A stretch of 64,000 nucleotides of DNA from Rhyacichthys aspro (GCA_036850595.1 CM072158.1:21150044-21214043), one strand, 5' to 3'. Counted from the first letter of the stretch, positions 50,501 through 63,049 are shown. A program made the numbers and translations. The notes: generated by a model not told the origin, from the letters alone.

Positions 50501-53500
50501 ATTGTTCAATCCTAGTTTTAACCTTGATAAGCACTAGAGCTAACAGCACATTCTCTTAATCCCAATCATATCCATTTGCCGTGTTTGAGAGAAAAGAGCT
50601 TATATACTTTCATTTGCACAGATTGTCTTCCAGAGAATAAAGGAGAATTAAACTCACATCGATGACGGTCCACTGCTCCACCACAATGGCATCATAAGAG
50701 GAGTTGAGCGTCTCCTCCGCAGAGCTCTGGAAAATGAAGATGCTGTCCACAGGCGACACTCCATTGTCTGGAGGAAACACACATTAGAGCTATCAGATGG
50801 GCTCGTCCCTGTTCAATCTCACACCATCGATCCCGGCCTTCCTTTGGCTTATGCCTGCTTATTCCACAGCTCACTGAACACTGACAGAGTGTAAGCCCTG
50901 GACTCAGGCCACACAGCTCCACAGTTATCATCAGTTACCCAGCAGGACTTCTAATCAGGCAACAGTGCAGCACAAATAGGAATATACTATAAATACTATA
51001 ACTATTCCTTCTGCAACAAAGCAAAAGAACAAAACAGAAGACCACTTTACAATAAGATTCCCCTTATGAAGGTTTATAAAGAGCTTGTGAATTGTCATTT
51101 ATAACTATTCTAGCCTATTTATGTAACGATTACATAAATACAGGGAGATGGTGAAGACACTTTCATGTTAATACTTGTGAATAATTTGTAGGAGGCCCGT
51201 TATTGTAAAGGGGTAGCAATAACAGAAAATGTACCAAAACCTGTGTGTGTCTCTCTTAACTGTAGCTAATACTTAACTACCAAGTTACAATTTAACTAGA
51301 GACAAGCTTGTACAATGTAGATATGTAGAATCCAGTTTCTAACATTATGAAATTAAAAACTGTGCAGAACTTAATTACCGATATGATTTATCTAAATAAT
51401 GTCAAACCTATGCTGCAGTTGTGTTGTCATTGGAAACTATGATGAAAAGGAAAATGCATGTGAATATTGGTTGTAGTGAAGAAACAACTCAGAAACACTG
51501 GTTGAAAAATAGTGCCTAAATTTCAAATTTGACATCAATATGAGTCAACATGGAGCAAAGTAGATTAGATTTTGTTTTATCAATTTGAATATTGTGCATT
51601 GATGCCTACATTTACAGAATCTCTTTAATAATCCAAAAATTTTTTTTTCATTTTTTGTACAGTATCATAAATTATGTTATATAGTTTTTGTTTTTCATTA
51701 TGAATGGTCCCACTAAATACATTTCATATGACAGCCAAAATTTGTATTTTTTACATTAAACGAGCTGCACCAAAGGACCAGAATAAACCACTTCCTAGAG
51801 GCTTAGAACTCTATATACGATGAATTTTATTATATTATTATACTAAAAGAACAAATGATTAATACATACTTCTGTTAGCTTACTGAAAAAGTAAAATTAA
51901 CTGGCTTTACGTTGGAATTACTTGTTGCTCCAAGACAGTCTAAGGAATAGTTGCAAATCTTTTTAAACAGCATTAAACAGAGCAGATACAGTATGGCCAA
52001 TACAAAGTAAAGATACCATTTCCCTCTCCTATGTGAAAGAATCCGTCGACAAGCTGCGCGCCACTGGTGAAATGCTGAGTCATGTGGTCGAGCCAGTGAG
52101 CGTCTATATCGGTGATGTGTCCCGTCTCCTTTTGGACTCTCAGCGGGACCTTGAGTGAGTAGAACCTCAGAGATGTGTCCGGCTCTTCAGTGTGGTTGTA
52201 CAGAGCAAACAGCTGCGATCCTGTGAGAAAATGACATGAAAGAACTTTATCGACCAGACACTCTCTTGAAGATCATACTGCAGGACTATCAGTGAAAAGC
52301 TACTTGATATGACCACCTTACAAAGGACCATAGTGACTGCAGACCAAAATCTAAGTTTTTGTAGGAGCATTGTTTAAAATGCTGTAGTGAGTTAAACAAA
52401 AAGGAACCCATCAGTCAACAATATATGCTCATAAGCCATAGCATTTGTTGGTCTGGGAAAAAGGAGTTTAATGACAAAAGTGCGAACTCAAAATGTGTAC
52501 TTATAAAATAATATTCCTCATCAGTAAAACTGAAGACCTACATTTATTACTTAAGTATGAGTAGTCAAATATTTAGTATAAGCCAAATAAGCCTCGGATG
52601 TTACTTCGTAAATGTACTGCAAGGTTTTGTAAAATGTTCTTTTAAAGTAAATAAAGATTTAACATCAAATCATTTAACTCCTCCCGGGTGTTCTTTTTCA
52701 ATGCATCATTTGACAGCGCATGGGCACATTGCATGAGCTGAGTTCAAGCATTACAATAACATAATATTTCATCAAATGTATATAGCGCTCGTCATGACAC
52801 CCAAAAACATTTTGTTAAGTATAAAATAACACACAAAAACCAGAAATTCTAAAAAAATAATATCAAACAGCTTTCAGCCCTTTTAAATAACAATGTTATG
52901 TTTTTTTTCTCTCTCTTTTTTTTTTAAGCATTTCAGTTTAGCTCACACAGGTACAAGTGAAACAAGGTGCTTACGGGCTGACACTGGTGGTGAACTGGGA
53001 TTCTTGTCTTTCTCTGAGCTCTTGAGTGCTCGGATGTGATTGTTGTTATGAGAGGAGCGGTTCTGATCCAGTTCTGGAGAGCTGAGCCAGCTGTGTGTGC
53101 CTGTTTCTCTTTTTACAGGCTCAAAGTGTCCATCTGTAGATTCATTTAGGTCATGTTTAGGGTCCTCCTGTAGACACTCTTGTCTATTAATAACTGATGG
53201 TTCAGTAGGACTAGGACACTTCTGGGTTTCTTGCGGATTGCACTTAGTTTGATTAAAAGACCAGTGAACCGAATCTAATCCCTGTTGTTTTATTAAATCC
53301 TGTGAGTTTGTGAAAATAATCTGGGAGCTCTGTTCTTCTTGACTGTTATGTTCAAACGGAACACAGCCCAGTTCAATATCATTGTGCGGTGGTTTTGCGG
53401 GCTCAGTTGGGCTGGTGTGGGAGCTCAAGGCGTGTCTGTGGATGGGAGACGGACTGGAGTGAAGCGAAGAGAGCTCTTCTGGGTCCCACTGGCCTAAGTA

Positions 53501-56500
53501 GCTGGGTCCTCCTCCAGGCTGTTGCAGGAACCCCACAAACATCACGCCTTGCTCTGCCACATCCTGGATCTGTTGGAAACAGAAACACACATTATTATCA
53601 AGTGTCCCGGATTAAGTAGTGAAACTGAACTGTCATTAATGTTGGCTTGTTTATAAACCTCATTTCTGACAGTGGGGGAGGAGTAAGGGCAGATAGTAGT
53701 GCTTCTATATAAAGATTTAAAGAGCAGTTGACATAAACTTTAAAATGGTGTATTGCTATTAACGTAGTTTAACGTAGTAGAATAGAGTCCTCTGTGCAGT
53801 AAGGTCAGAGGCTGGACGTATACACTGTATGCTGCTGCTATAAACAGTAGAAGAAGACAGCTTGAGGTTGATTCCTGAAGTAAAAATAGAAAAAAAGTAG
53901 TATATTCAAAAGATAGCCTGGTCAGTCACACCCATTCACATCACACAGTAAAATGGGTCTGGAATTGCTTCACAGCAATTTTCACATTTGAGAACATAGA
54001 AATGGAGGCATGTAAATATGTAAAAATTACTAATTTGACTTTTGTTTGCTGTTTTAAAAGTGCATTTTCACAGGTCCCACTGGCTGCCATACATATTAAA
54101 TAGCCTGTGTTATTGCTACTGTCTGCTTCTCCAAACTGGCAGCAGACTATATATTGGAGGGAACATATCAACTATTACTAATAATTACTATTATTACTAG
54201 CTCATAGAACGCTTTGTAAAATACTGAACTAACCCTTACAGCAAATACAACTTTAAAATAAAATGAACCACAGTGATAGAAACAGGGCAATAGTGTCCTC
54301 ATTCATCACAGTAAAATACAAACTAATTATTTTCATTTATTTTCTTTCTCGCATGAGGTGGGATACATCCTGGACAATTGCCAGGCTGTAAAAAAATTAC
54401 TTAAGTGATATTTTACACTAATGAATCATAATGTTTTGATGTAACAGCCAAACACACCCATAGACTCTATTACAAATCCAAATTAAAATAGACAAATATA
54501 AAAGATGTGATTGGCAGCATCACAGACACATTTGGGGCAGCCGTTACACAAACACAGCCTCATTTCCAGACAAACAAAGGCACCAACAGACACCATTCAG
54601 CCAAAACATTTCCTGCCTAATCATCAGAAAGATCAAATATTCAAATGACAAAAGACCCTTATTATCTGAGCGCCCAGGCGTGTGAGCATGCACACACCCT
54701 CAGAGCAGCACTGTTTAATTGTCAGCAGATATCAAGCCTGACAGTCTGGAGCAGGACTGACGAGAGTAAGATCACATCTGCCACATACGGGCTTGGCCAT
54801 AATGAGACATATCTAGTCCTATTACTGACACTTCCATACACAAATATGTAAACAGTCTATTGCTATTCAAAACACACAGCGGTTTATGACACAAGAACAC
54901 ACTGAGCACGAATAATGGGATGTCAAACTTAATATTAAAATGAACAATTAGGTATATTAGCAAGAAAATACATTATTTTTTAAGAAACTCACTTTAGAAA
55001 CATATATGCAGTAAATGAGCATTCATACAAGGGCTGCATTTTTCAAAACTGTATTGTTCTTTTATTAACCACAATAGCAAAAAAAACAATCCAATCAGAG
55101 CCTGAAATCAAACACTCACCAAATAAGTGAGTGGCACCAGTGTGAGCAGCGTCTAGATTCTAGATTCAAGACTAGATTAATGTATTTGATTACAACTACA
55201 ATTCTGCCAAAGGGGAGACTTAAATATTGCAAATTATATAACAATACTCAATATTTGTATTAATATTGTTCACCATATAGAAATAAATGTGATAAAGACT
55301 GTGAAGTTTTGAGAGTTAAGCTGGATTTAAGCCTTTGACATTGTAAAGACTTTGTTGAGCAGAGGAAGGAATACGAGAACACGGGATCTCATCTCTGCTT
55401 TTTGAAAATTACTATTGGCTTCATCGAAGGACCTTTAGCATGTGCTGGGACGGAGTGCAGACGAGTTAAGCGGCTGGGATGAGAAGTGGCATCTCCAAGT
55501 CTAAGGCCGCAGCAAAGCACAAGCTGAGCTGCAATGTGAAGCTTTCAATTTATTGGTTGATCTATGTTCCTACTCTCATGATTATGAGCTGTGGGTTGGA
55601 ATCCAAGATACAAGTGGCTAAAATAAGATTCCTCCGCAGGATGGCTGGGCACTCCTTTGTAGATAGGGTGAGGAGCTCAGTCACCTAGGAGCAGCTCAGA
55701 GTAGCTAAGCCCTCTACATTCTATGTTTTGCATCTCTGGATGTGGCTGGTATCCCGTCTGCCCCGTTTGGCTCCTATGGCTGCTTATCTGTGGCAGCTTG
55801 TGTGATTGGTTATTCATGTCACACTGCCGGAGCCTATCACATTATACTCAGTGATGTGCATTTCCATCCAATCAGCTCTGCCTTTGTGCTTTCCGGGTGT
55901 TCAGATGCAAATCTATTCAATAGAGCACATTTTCATTTCCCATTGTGGAAATATTGGCAAATTCATGAGCAGAGAGACCAAAGGTGACTTCCACTGCTAA
56001 ATGCCAGTCATGATACTGTGCCAGGGTTAAGCCTCACTAGTTTACTACAAAACCAGCCCTGATTACAGCTGCTGGGTTTGGTTCAGCTGTAATAGAGAGA
56101 CACAGTCTCTCAGGAGAGGCAACCAGATCAAACCAAGTCTCTGCTTGCAGGTTACATTATGGTAAAGTTGCAGAATTCAATCAGCTTCACTTGCCTTTAT
56201 ATAAATGAACACGTAATGACTGGGCACCCAACTCAAGTACAAAATAAAAATGTCAAACATAAGTGGAGATTAAGCAAGATAGTAGAGGCCTGAAGATCTT
56301 CGAGATCAAACTTTATTGATTATATGATGAAATTTTAGAGAAACTGTCATATACTGCCATAAGGGTCAGTATTTTACAGTAGTTGATTTACAAAAGGTAA
56401 ATTACTAACACCGACTGAGTCAGTTGTGCAGCTATACACAAGGTCCAAAGTTTTTCCCATTCAAAATCAGTCTCACCACAGTGATAGACCCCAACCCTGG

Positions 56501-59500
56501 TTCCAGTCTCTCTTGTAATGTCAGGTCCAAGTCTTCACCTGTGATGTTGTCCACTTTTAAAAATCTCCTTGAAGCGTCCAAGACAATCTTTACTAGGGTT
56601 GGGCGATGTTGACCAAATCGACATCGGACAATGTCTACAGTAAAACATTGTGATGGAGGTTGACATCATCTTGGGGCCAGGAAAATCTTCATTACAGAAT
56701 GCTGACGGGCTTTGTGCCGCTCTCTTGTGTGAATTAAAACATGGGTTTTTCCTCAATGTCTTCCTCTGTGTACTTCAGTTCCCATCTGTCACTTTAGGCA
56801 CGCACTGTACGATCATTATACTTCACTGTAATTAAGTTACCAATGATTTAACTGATATGTGTGTGCGGACAGGCACAAGCGGGCTACTTGAACTGTTTCA
56901 TTTTGTAAAAATGGTAATTACTATTACTATTATTAATACGTTTGTTGCTTTTGGCACCATAAATCTTTGTTTACATTGTGTAAAATGTGTTTATATTTAT
57001 AAACTACAAGATTAAATTTGAATTAATGAAACCTTTTAAAACAACTTTTACGTGCGCAAAAAATAGGACGAGGTTTATTATCACTCTTAGGATAAGTAGA
57101 AGCAGGATAAACTCATATGAGCTATAGATTCGGAATAAAACCATATTACCAGAACTATTATACAGAAATAATAAACTGCGACATAAAACTTACAAAAATG
57201 TATACTCTGACAGTTTCGAAAGATGACTAATACTTCAATGGCCATTATTCACAGGGTATTAAAGTTGGTTATAGAGAAACAGATGAAGTACAGCACCTGT
57301 GCACACACACTTATCAGTTAAATTATTGGTAATTTGACATCGCAGTGAAGTAAGGTGCCTAAGGTGTTTGACTGATGGAAACCTGATGGAAACACATATG
57401 CAACCGTGAAACACTCTCAAGTGTTCATTCTAGTGATGTGTTGTTTGCAAACAAGCCGGCTCTAAGAGTTGATTCTTTGTAGTGAACGAGAAGAGCCAGC
57501 TCCTGTCAGGGAGAGCCATAGAATGTATAAATAAGAGAGCTGAATCTTCAGCCATGGGCAGGGGCAGGACTATGTTTGTATGGATCTACATGTAACCAAT
57601 CACATGGGAGGACAGACTAGGATCCTACCATTATGTGAAAGAAGGAATGGGGATGCATGCTCCAAAGATAGTGAGTGTAGTGAATCAGGCCAGGTCCATA
57701 GAGCGACAGAGAGAGGCGGGGGAGACGGATTTGAAAGCAAGCGCGTTCAAACAAAGTGCCATCACGATGCCAGCTTAACATCGTGATGGTTGTCAACCAC
57801 TGCACAACCCTAATTTCAACTATATTAGTGCACATTTGTGCCTTTAGTGTGGGAGACTCTAGGTTCCATTCCCCTGAGGATTGTGATTATTATATTTTAC
57901 AGTTTTTTATAATAAAACCTTTATAATCTTTTTCTTTGTTTGAGCTGTTCTGCTAGCTAACTCACTGTGACTGTAAAAGGCATACTTTTTTATTATTTAT
58001 AAGACTTTTCTAGGAGTCAGTAATGATCTACTTCCTGTGGCAACAACTGAAAAAGACCACAACAACTCTAAAATGGCCAACAACAGCAGAATAGGATCTA
58101 AACAAAGGCTACACATCATCAGTTAAATTTATACTAAAATGAGACAAAAGCACACGAAAAGGGTAAGGGAAACAAACACAATAAGAGGGGACATGAAACT
58201 ATATTACCCAACTATTCTACTTTCTGCAATTTGATTACTATAATCAAGACATGCATTTTAAAAGTCTGTTTTAGTCAGATTAGTCAGATGTGAATTTCTC
58301 TTATGCAATGTACATCTCCTCCTGAAAATGTATCACAGCATGATCCAATCTATCCTTCTGTACAGCTCCACCTGTTTTTTCAGCATGCTATCTGGTAAAA
58401 CCAAGGTCAAACTCACACACATACCCACCACAGCTTCCAAAATAATTGGCCTTCCCATACAAAACCGAATACAACTACATAACAGGGCCATCACATATAT
58501 GGCAACTTCAATAAATCAGGACATCACATACCCATTAAACATGTACCTCACCCCACACTAAGTAAAAAACACAAAATGTGATCGTGATTTTTTGCAAATT
58601 ATCTTCTGCCACTCTAAGACAATAAATACCTTGTCCACACAGGTTTGGAGGTCAGAAAAAACAGGAAGTTGAGTGAAGGTTTGATCTGATGGCAGATAAC
58701 ACAGAAAGCGCGGGATGTAAACTATTGACCTGTGATCTAATTGACTTGATAAAGGAACTGCATGAATTCTAACCTTTTATTCTAATTCTTTTCTATCATC
58801 CATAAACAAAAGATTTGCTCACACTCTGTTAAAGCAGATTTGGAGGAGAGCAACATGCCATTCAGCTGTCATATTACATGAATGAGTGACTGACAGCTCG
58901 TTCATCTGCTGCTTCCAGCCTCAAAGATGTAAACAGCAAAAAATTACTATAATTATATTGACGATTGACTTCTCTAGAGTGGATGGTTTTATATGTTACA
59001 CTGTGCTTGTAACTGGTCAGATGGCAGACTACAAAAATGAAAGGGAAGTTGTGGTGTAGTGTGGCTGAATAAAGCAGTACAGCAATGAAGAAAAGGTCTG
59101 TGCACATAATGGAAAAAAAATAATTAGTGCAATACGAACACTCAAAACAGAATAACACAACATGAACAGTGCATATAGTAGTCCACCAAGTTCCTTGTCT
59201 AAATCTGCAGTTTGTACACTCTCTATGCATGTGCCATCTAGTGGCATGACATTACATGATACAACAGAAGCTTTTTGGATACAGTCTTTTAAAATATCCA
59301 TCTCATATGACATAGATATTGCATATTTTAGATAATATTTCTTCTGTATTGTATTTTGATTAATTTGCATGTAGACTCTAGACATATGTACTTTGTGTCT
59401 TCAGTTTTTGTTTTTGTTTATAGTGATGTTTAATATCTGACCTAGCTAGCGGCACCACATCTATGATGTAAAATATTTAAACATTTATAATTTACAAGAT

Positions 59501-60896
59501 TTATTGGGCTTTGAAACATGATTCACACTTCTTTTGTTATAACATAATACTAAAGAATTTCATATTGAAATCTGACTCTAAAAATGCATTTGTCTTACTT
59601 CTAATTTCTGTTAGTAAAGCTACCACAACTAAAAGATGACTTGAGCTACAGCTGCATGTGTGGAGACTGGAGCTGGACAATGCTCCACAGTCCCCTGCAC
59701 AAAGCCGACAGATGGTAAGAAAAGTGTCTGTGATTAGCTTGTCGGTTGTTTAATCTCTAAAACTTAGTTTAACATTAACGTAAAAAAAAAATTCTCCGCC
59801 AGACCAAACCCAGGCCAAACCAAAATGATGACTGTAACTCAGCAAAGCTCACTATGTAAGCTTACTGAAAACTTCTAGCCTGGCCACACAGACCCATTCA
59901 CTTTCTTAGTAAAGTGAATTGGGTAGTTTAATCTGCACCCATTTGTTCCCCCTCCAAGAAATCAAACTCGAATCAACAGAGAGCACATTCATATATTATA
60001 AAATGTCATATGGCCATGGTGAGCTGATGTGGAGTAACCAAATTAAGGAATTCTAACAAAAGTCAAACTCTATCATCTCAAAAAAGAAAAATTAAGCAGG
60101 ACAGACAGGGCAATATTGTGATCAATGTAAATTTGTTGATTTCTCTAAAAATATTATGCCAATATGGTCATATTATATCAGGTCAACATCTTTCCTCCAG
60201 CCTCGAGGCATATATAACTGCTTTGCAAACTTTTATCTACCTCTCTCCTGTGTGGAGTTTTAACCAGTTTTAGTGTGAGTTTAGTTAGTAATTTGCTCTT
60301 GATTTGTGCATAACAGAGCATACTGTAGTGAAGGAGAGCGAGAGCAATGCGATTCAGACCTCTCTGGACATCACTAAGGCTCAGTTGACAATTGACAACA
60401 ACATCAACGGGACATGTACAGCGTTTATGTATGATAGAATGAGCCTCACTGCAGCTTCACTCACAGACATTAGTGACTGACAAAGACACAGACTCTGCTG
60501 TGACTTCAGACTCTATTTTAACTCTGTCACAGTCTGTAGCTTCTGCTTTGTCCAGGTCCAGGTATTCTCTGTCAACAGAGCAGCGCTGAAAGGGCAGCGC
60601 CAGCTCACGCAGCAGTTGTTGCAATGCATTATGGGACGTAGTTTGAGTAAGGTACTTTAAATCGGAGGGCCATTAATAACAGAAATCATCTAGTGGGCCA
60701 AAAATAATTATTCTGCGGCCTCGGGCCTTGAGCTTAAGACCCCTACATTATAAGATAAACTTCTGTCTGAGTTTGAGTGCTCACCCGTTTGACGTAGCTC
60801 TGAATGATTTCTGGGTCTGCAGTCTGGTTCCCTGCCACACACACATCCGTCTCCAAACGATGTCGGCACCATCTTAGCTGTGAAATCTTCTCTGAA
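47196..60896 (-). CDS. rftn1: Raftlin (lipid raft linker), C-terminal 526 residues, 7 exons; 5' exons outside the window
   Basis: Exons on the minus strand are 60896-60785, 53569-52975, 52220-52017, 50767-50658, 49792-49689, 47904-47829 and 47576-47196. All have GT/AG borders and consistent phases. Diagnostic blocks are IQDVAEQGVMFVGF, IDAHWLDHMTQHFTSGAQLV, YDAIVVEQWTVID, KTDYVPLLQSLAPYGWRL, CVLPTPIVKTNSDGSLSTKQ and ILFLQRPIMQ. They match vertebrate raftlins and fit RFTN1 better than RFTN2 (NSLAAYGWQL and VVKTTSEGS in human RFTN1). RFTN1 is an acylated scaffold of lipid rafts in lymphocytes, needed for normal antigen-receptor and Toll-like receptor trafficking. The acylated N-terminus (Gly2/Cys3 in the family) is not in the window. 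Tail-to-tail placement with oxnad1 matches human. Teleosts may carry rftn1a and rftn1b; which one this is I cannot say. Confidence 0.95.
47829..47904 (-). CDS. rftn1: rftn1 exon, LFLQRP block
   Basis: Acceptor TCTCTGTGCAG, donor AAG|GTGCGT. It codes for DGSLSTKQILFLQRPIMQRR, one of the best conserved raftlin segments. Confidence 0.95.
49689..49792 (-). CDS. rftn1: rftn1 exon, CVLPTP block
   Basis: Acceptor TTTTCTGTTCAG, donor AACAG|GTAAAC. It codes for VVKTDYVPLLQSLAPYGWRL and then CVLPTPIVKTN. Confidence 0.96.
50658..50767 (-). CDS. rftn1: rftn1 exon, AIVVEQWTV block
   Basis: Acceptor TTTCCTCCAGAC with AG at 50768-50769, donor GAT|GTGAGT. It codes for NGVSPVDSIFIFQSS and YDAIVVEQWTVID. Confidence 0.95.
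52017..52220 (-). CDS. rftn1: rftn1 exon, DAHWLDHM block
   Basis: Acceptor TTTTCTCACAG, donor G|GTATCT. It codes for SQLFALYNHTEEPD, LKVPLRVQKETGHITDIDAH and WLDHMTQHFTSGAQLVDGFF, aligned with the central raftlin domain. Confidence 0.95.
52975..53569 (-). CDS. rftn1: rftn1 long exon, variable disordered region
   Basis: Acceptor TTTCCAACAG, donor C|GTAAGC. It begins with the conserved IQDVAEQGVMFVGFLQQPGG. About 175 residues rich in Ser, Pro, Glu and Asn follow with no clear domain, matching the position of the variable linker in human RFTN1. Confidence 0.93.
53775..53850 (-). repeat. Dispersed repeat family C, copy 3 (inverted)
   Basis: The reverse complement reads CCAGCCTCTGACCTTACTGC followed by ACAGAGGACTC, matching 37315 and 30964. 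Confidence 0.6.
54335..54400 (+). repeat. Interspersed repeat family B, small fragment
   Basis: GCATGAGGTGGGATACATCC and TGGACAATTGCCAGGCTG match the middle of the longer copies. Confidence 0.5.
55420..55740 (+). mobile_element. LINE C-terminal fragment
   Basis: GAAGTGGCATCTCCAAGTCT, AAGGCCGCAG and a frame reading IRFLRRMAGHSFVDRVRSSV, then GAGCAGCTCAGAGTAGC. This is the end of the reverse-transcriptase polyprotein of a common teleost LINE. It is truncated on both sides. It lies in rftn1 intron sequence, antisense to the gene. Confidence 0.7.
56594..57813. mobile_element. Non-autonomous DNA transposon with GGGTTGGGCGATG ends
   Basis: The left end reads CTAGGGTTGGGCGATGTTGA. The inverted right end reads TTAGGGTTGTGCAGTGG. 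Near each end the body repeats ACAATGT/CATCGTGATG motifs. The 1.2-kb body has no transposase. A second element end seems nested at 57430-57560. Confidence 0.7.
57430..57560 (+). mobile_element. Nested hAT-like element fragment
   Basis: TAGTGATGTGTTGTTTGCAA, then ACAAGCCGGCTCTAAGAGTT and GTAGTGAACGAGAAGAGCCA, resembles the common fish hAT end with TTCGCGAACGA and GAGCCGGCTCT. It lies inside the element at 56594-57813. Confidence 0.55.
58310..58570 (+). mobile_element. LINE C-terminal fragment
   Basis: The frame from 58328 reads MIQSILLYSSTCFFSMLSGK then ASKIIGLP, the IESILLYG...SKIIGLP blocks found near the C-terminus of fish L2-like LINEs. It lies antisense within rftn1. Confidence 0.75.
58600..60300. 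other. rftn1 intron sequence, no gene seen
   Basis: Two overlapping minus-strand frames (about 118 codons each, 58874-59385) have no recognisable motif and no splice support. I read them as chance frames. Confidence 0.45.
60650..60755. mobile_element. hAT-like element end near the rftn1 splice donor
   Basis: GGAGGGCCATTAATAACAGA, AGTGGGCCAAAAATAATTAT and TGCGGCCTCGGGCCTTGAGC followed by TTAAGACCCCTA. Read from the other strand it starts TAGGGGTCTTAAGCTCAAGG, a common teleost hAT-type end. It stops about 30 bp from the donor of the rftn1 exon at 60785. The far end is not defined. Confidence 0.6.
60785..60896 (-). CDS. rftn1: rftn1 exon, first one inside the window
   Basis: Donor CGG|GTGAGC at 60784. 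The frame in phase with the next exon reads ETDVCVAGNQTADPEIIQSY then VKR, leading into IQDVAEQG, like EFIKKIQEAASQG of human RFTN1. The acceptor is placed at TTTCACAG (60897); an in-phase alternative TTTCACAG at 60878 would shorten the exon to 93 bases. Confidence 0.8.
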
Positions 60897-62660
60897 CTGT
60901 GAAACACAACATAACAGCAATGGCAAATGTGTAGAGGGTTTTAGAGTCAGTTCTGCTCTCCTGAAGTGGAAAATGTCACCATGGGGTCTCTGTGAGAACA
61001 TTAGGTTACCTTCCTGTTCATTATGACAGCACTTCCATCACACGGCTACATTAGAGTTCCAACGAGCCTTGTCTCGAGTGACTGTGGCAGACAGTCACTC
61101 GCTCGTCTTCACAAGGGTTCATTGACCCAGAATCATCAAAGTCAACATCATGAAGGCTATCACGGTGAATTTTCCATTTCAGGAGAGCACATGACACAAT
61201 AAATGTATTAGACACTGAAAGAGACTTGTGGGATGTGATCATAAAGGACTATTGAAAGATGGCTCTTCACATTTGGATTGAGGTCAAAGAGAAAGCCCAG
61301 TGAGTGACAGATTATTTAAAATGTCGTGTGTTGCTTACATTGTTGTACATTGACGTACGTTGACAAGCTTGGTAACAAGCAACATCTACAAGCTGTGCAG
61401 CAGATCAGCTGCATATTTTGTATGAGAGCCATGTTAACAGTTCATATTAATTAAAAAATGACAATGCATTTTTTTCTTATAGATTTTCAGTGTATCCTGA
61501 TTGATTTTAAGACCATATTTGACCTCAAATCTCACCAAGCCTGCCTGTAACTTTCAAGTTTGAGACAAAAGCATGTACAGTTAATAAACAGTCTGACACC
61601 AAAATGTTGAAGAAAAACTACTGTAGAGGTGTATACCATTAAACTATAAAAACAATATAAACAAGTAAAGTAAAATATCAAGCATAAACTGGTAAAATCG
61701 TAAACTACACACAAATGCAAGTATCAGAGAAAATTGTGAAACGCAAAATCTGTCCACAGTGGCACATAAAATTTTTCTCATGGCATTTGCATCACAATAG
61801 CAGAAGTAATTCTGTTGTATTGTTTAAAAAAAAATAAGAAAGACATTTAAAATCTATTTAAAGGTATTATTTGCAGGATCTCCTGGTGAATGTACAGCAC
61901 AAAGACACACTTGGTCCCATCCTGTGTCTTAGTGCTTGTCAAAGAGTAAACGTTTATTCTGACTTTTAAATTAACTCTAGCCACCTCTCAAATAATTTTT
62001 TTTGCTTTGTGAGCTGTCATTGGCTGAGAGCTGTACACTCGCAGAATGGTCAAATATAGGTAAAGGGGCAGTTGATTCACAGATACATTCACCTTCACAC
62101 TATTATAGAGGGATATAGATACGGAAAAGGATTTTGGACTGTGTGTCAATTAAAGGATTAAAGAATATCTTTTAACCTATCTCATGAACAAATGCTTGAA
62201 AAATGCCTACTTTATTATATCAATGTGAGCTATAGGTCAACATATATGCTTTACTCTTGATTAGAATTCTACACTACATCATTTTTATTTATTAGGTATG
62301 GAAGTAACATGAATAAATTGATAAAAATGCATATACAGTATGTAGATTAAAACAGACATGATGAAAAGGCATTTGAAGTGATAAACTGACTGGCAAACTA
62401 GATTAAATACTAAATGACAAGAAGTATCAAAAATGTACCCTCAGAAGGGAGACAGCTGGAGTAACAAAATAACCCTTCTGCAACAGATATATATTCATTT
62501 ATCAATTCAAATCTACCATGCATTTTTTTTCTTTTTCCCAGTTTGATCAATAAATTTTGTTACTTCCACCCCTCATTCAAGCCAACCCTGTAATAACCTT
62601 ATTAGTCAGAGAAAGGCAGTGACTGTCCTTTTGTAAGAAGTCATCAGTATTCAGATTTAG
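60897..62660. other. rftn1 upstream intron, no exon found
   Basis: I looked on the minus strand for the next raftlin exon (the region around the FRAILIKK block of human RFTN1) and did not see it. The missing N-terminal exons are probably beyond 64000. Confidence 0.5.
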
Positions 62661-62869
62661 ATTGAGGTCAGTGGGTAGGCCACACTAATATCTTGTGCTC
62701 TGAGGCATGAGTGACATTCTCAGACAGAGGATGTGTTAGATTTCTTTCATTTTGGGGCTTTTTGGATGAAAGGGGACAGCAGAGATGGGAGATAAAAGGC
62801 GGAGTGAAGGGGACTGAGGGGGACAGAGGGGGAGGGCCCAGGCGACAAAGAAAAGCACATGAAAGCACA

Positions 62870-63030
62870 GAGAGAGAGAAATGGCTGGCATCTTCCAGCG
62901 CCGTTTGTTCCCCACTGGTGAGCGCCGATGATGCAATCAGCCATCTCCGTGGCGACAAGTGCCGGGAAGCAGCAGGACCGCTTGGCGAGGCGGGCCATCA
63001 AAGACAGGCGCGGCACCTGTCTTCCCTTTA
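62870..63030. promoter_or_regulatory. Candidate conserved non-coding element or enhancer
   Basis: A GC- and CpG-rich island of about 160 bp (GGCATCTTCCAGCGCCGTTT, GAGCGCCGATGATGCAATCA, CGTGGCGACAAGTGCCGGGA, CGGCACCTGTC) stands out from AT-rich intron. It contains an E-box (CACCTG) and ATCAAAG, a TCF/LEF-like site. Several overlapping chance frames span it but none resembles raftlin. The assignment is inference from composition. Confidence 0.3.
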
Positions 63031-63049
63031 TTCAAATCATAAAGAGCAG

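Noticed and set aside
58874..59385. Two overlapping minus-strand frames of about 118 codons
   Set aside because: No motif, no splice sites, and biased composition consistent with chance.
60708..61001. A 97-codon minus-strand frame over the first rftn1 exon
   Set aside because: It reads the exon in the wrong frame; the frame in phase with the next exon gives the raftlin-like ETDVCVAGNQTADPEIIQSY.
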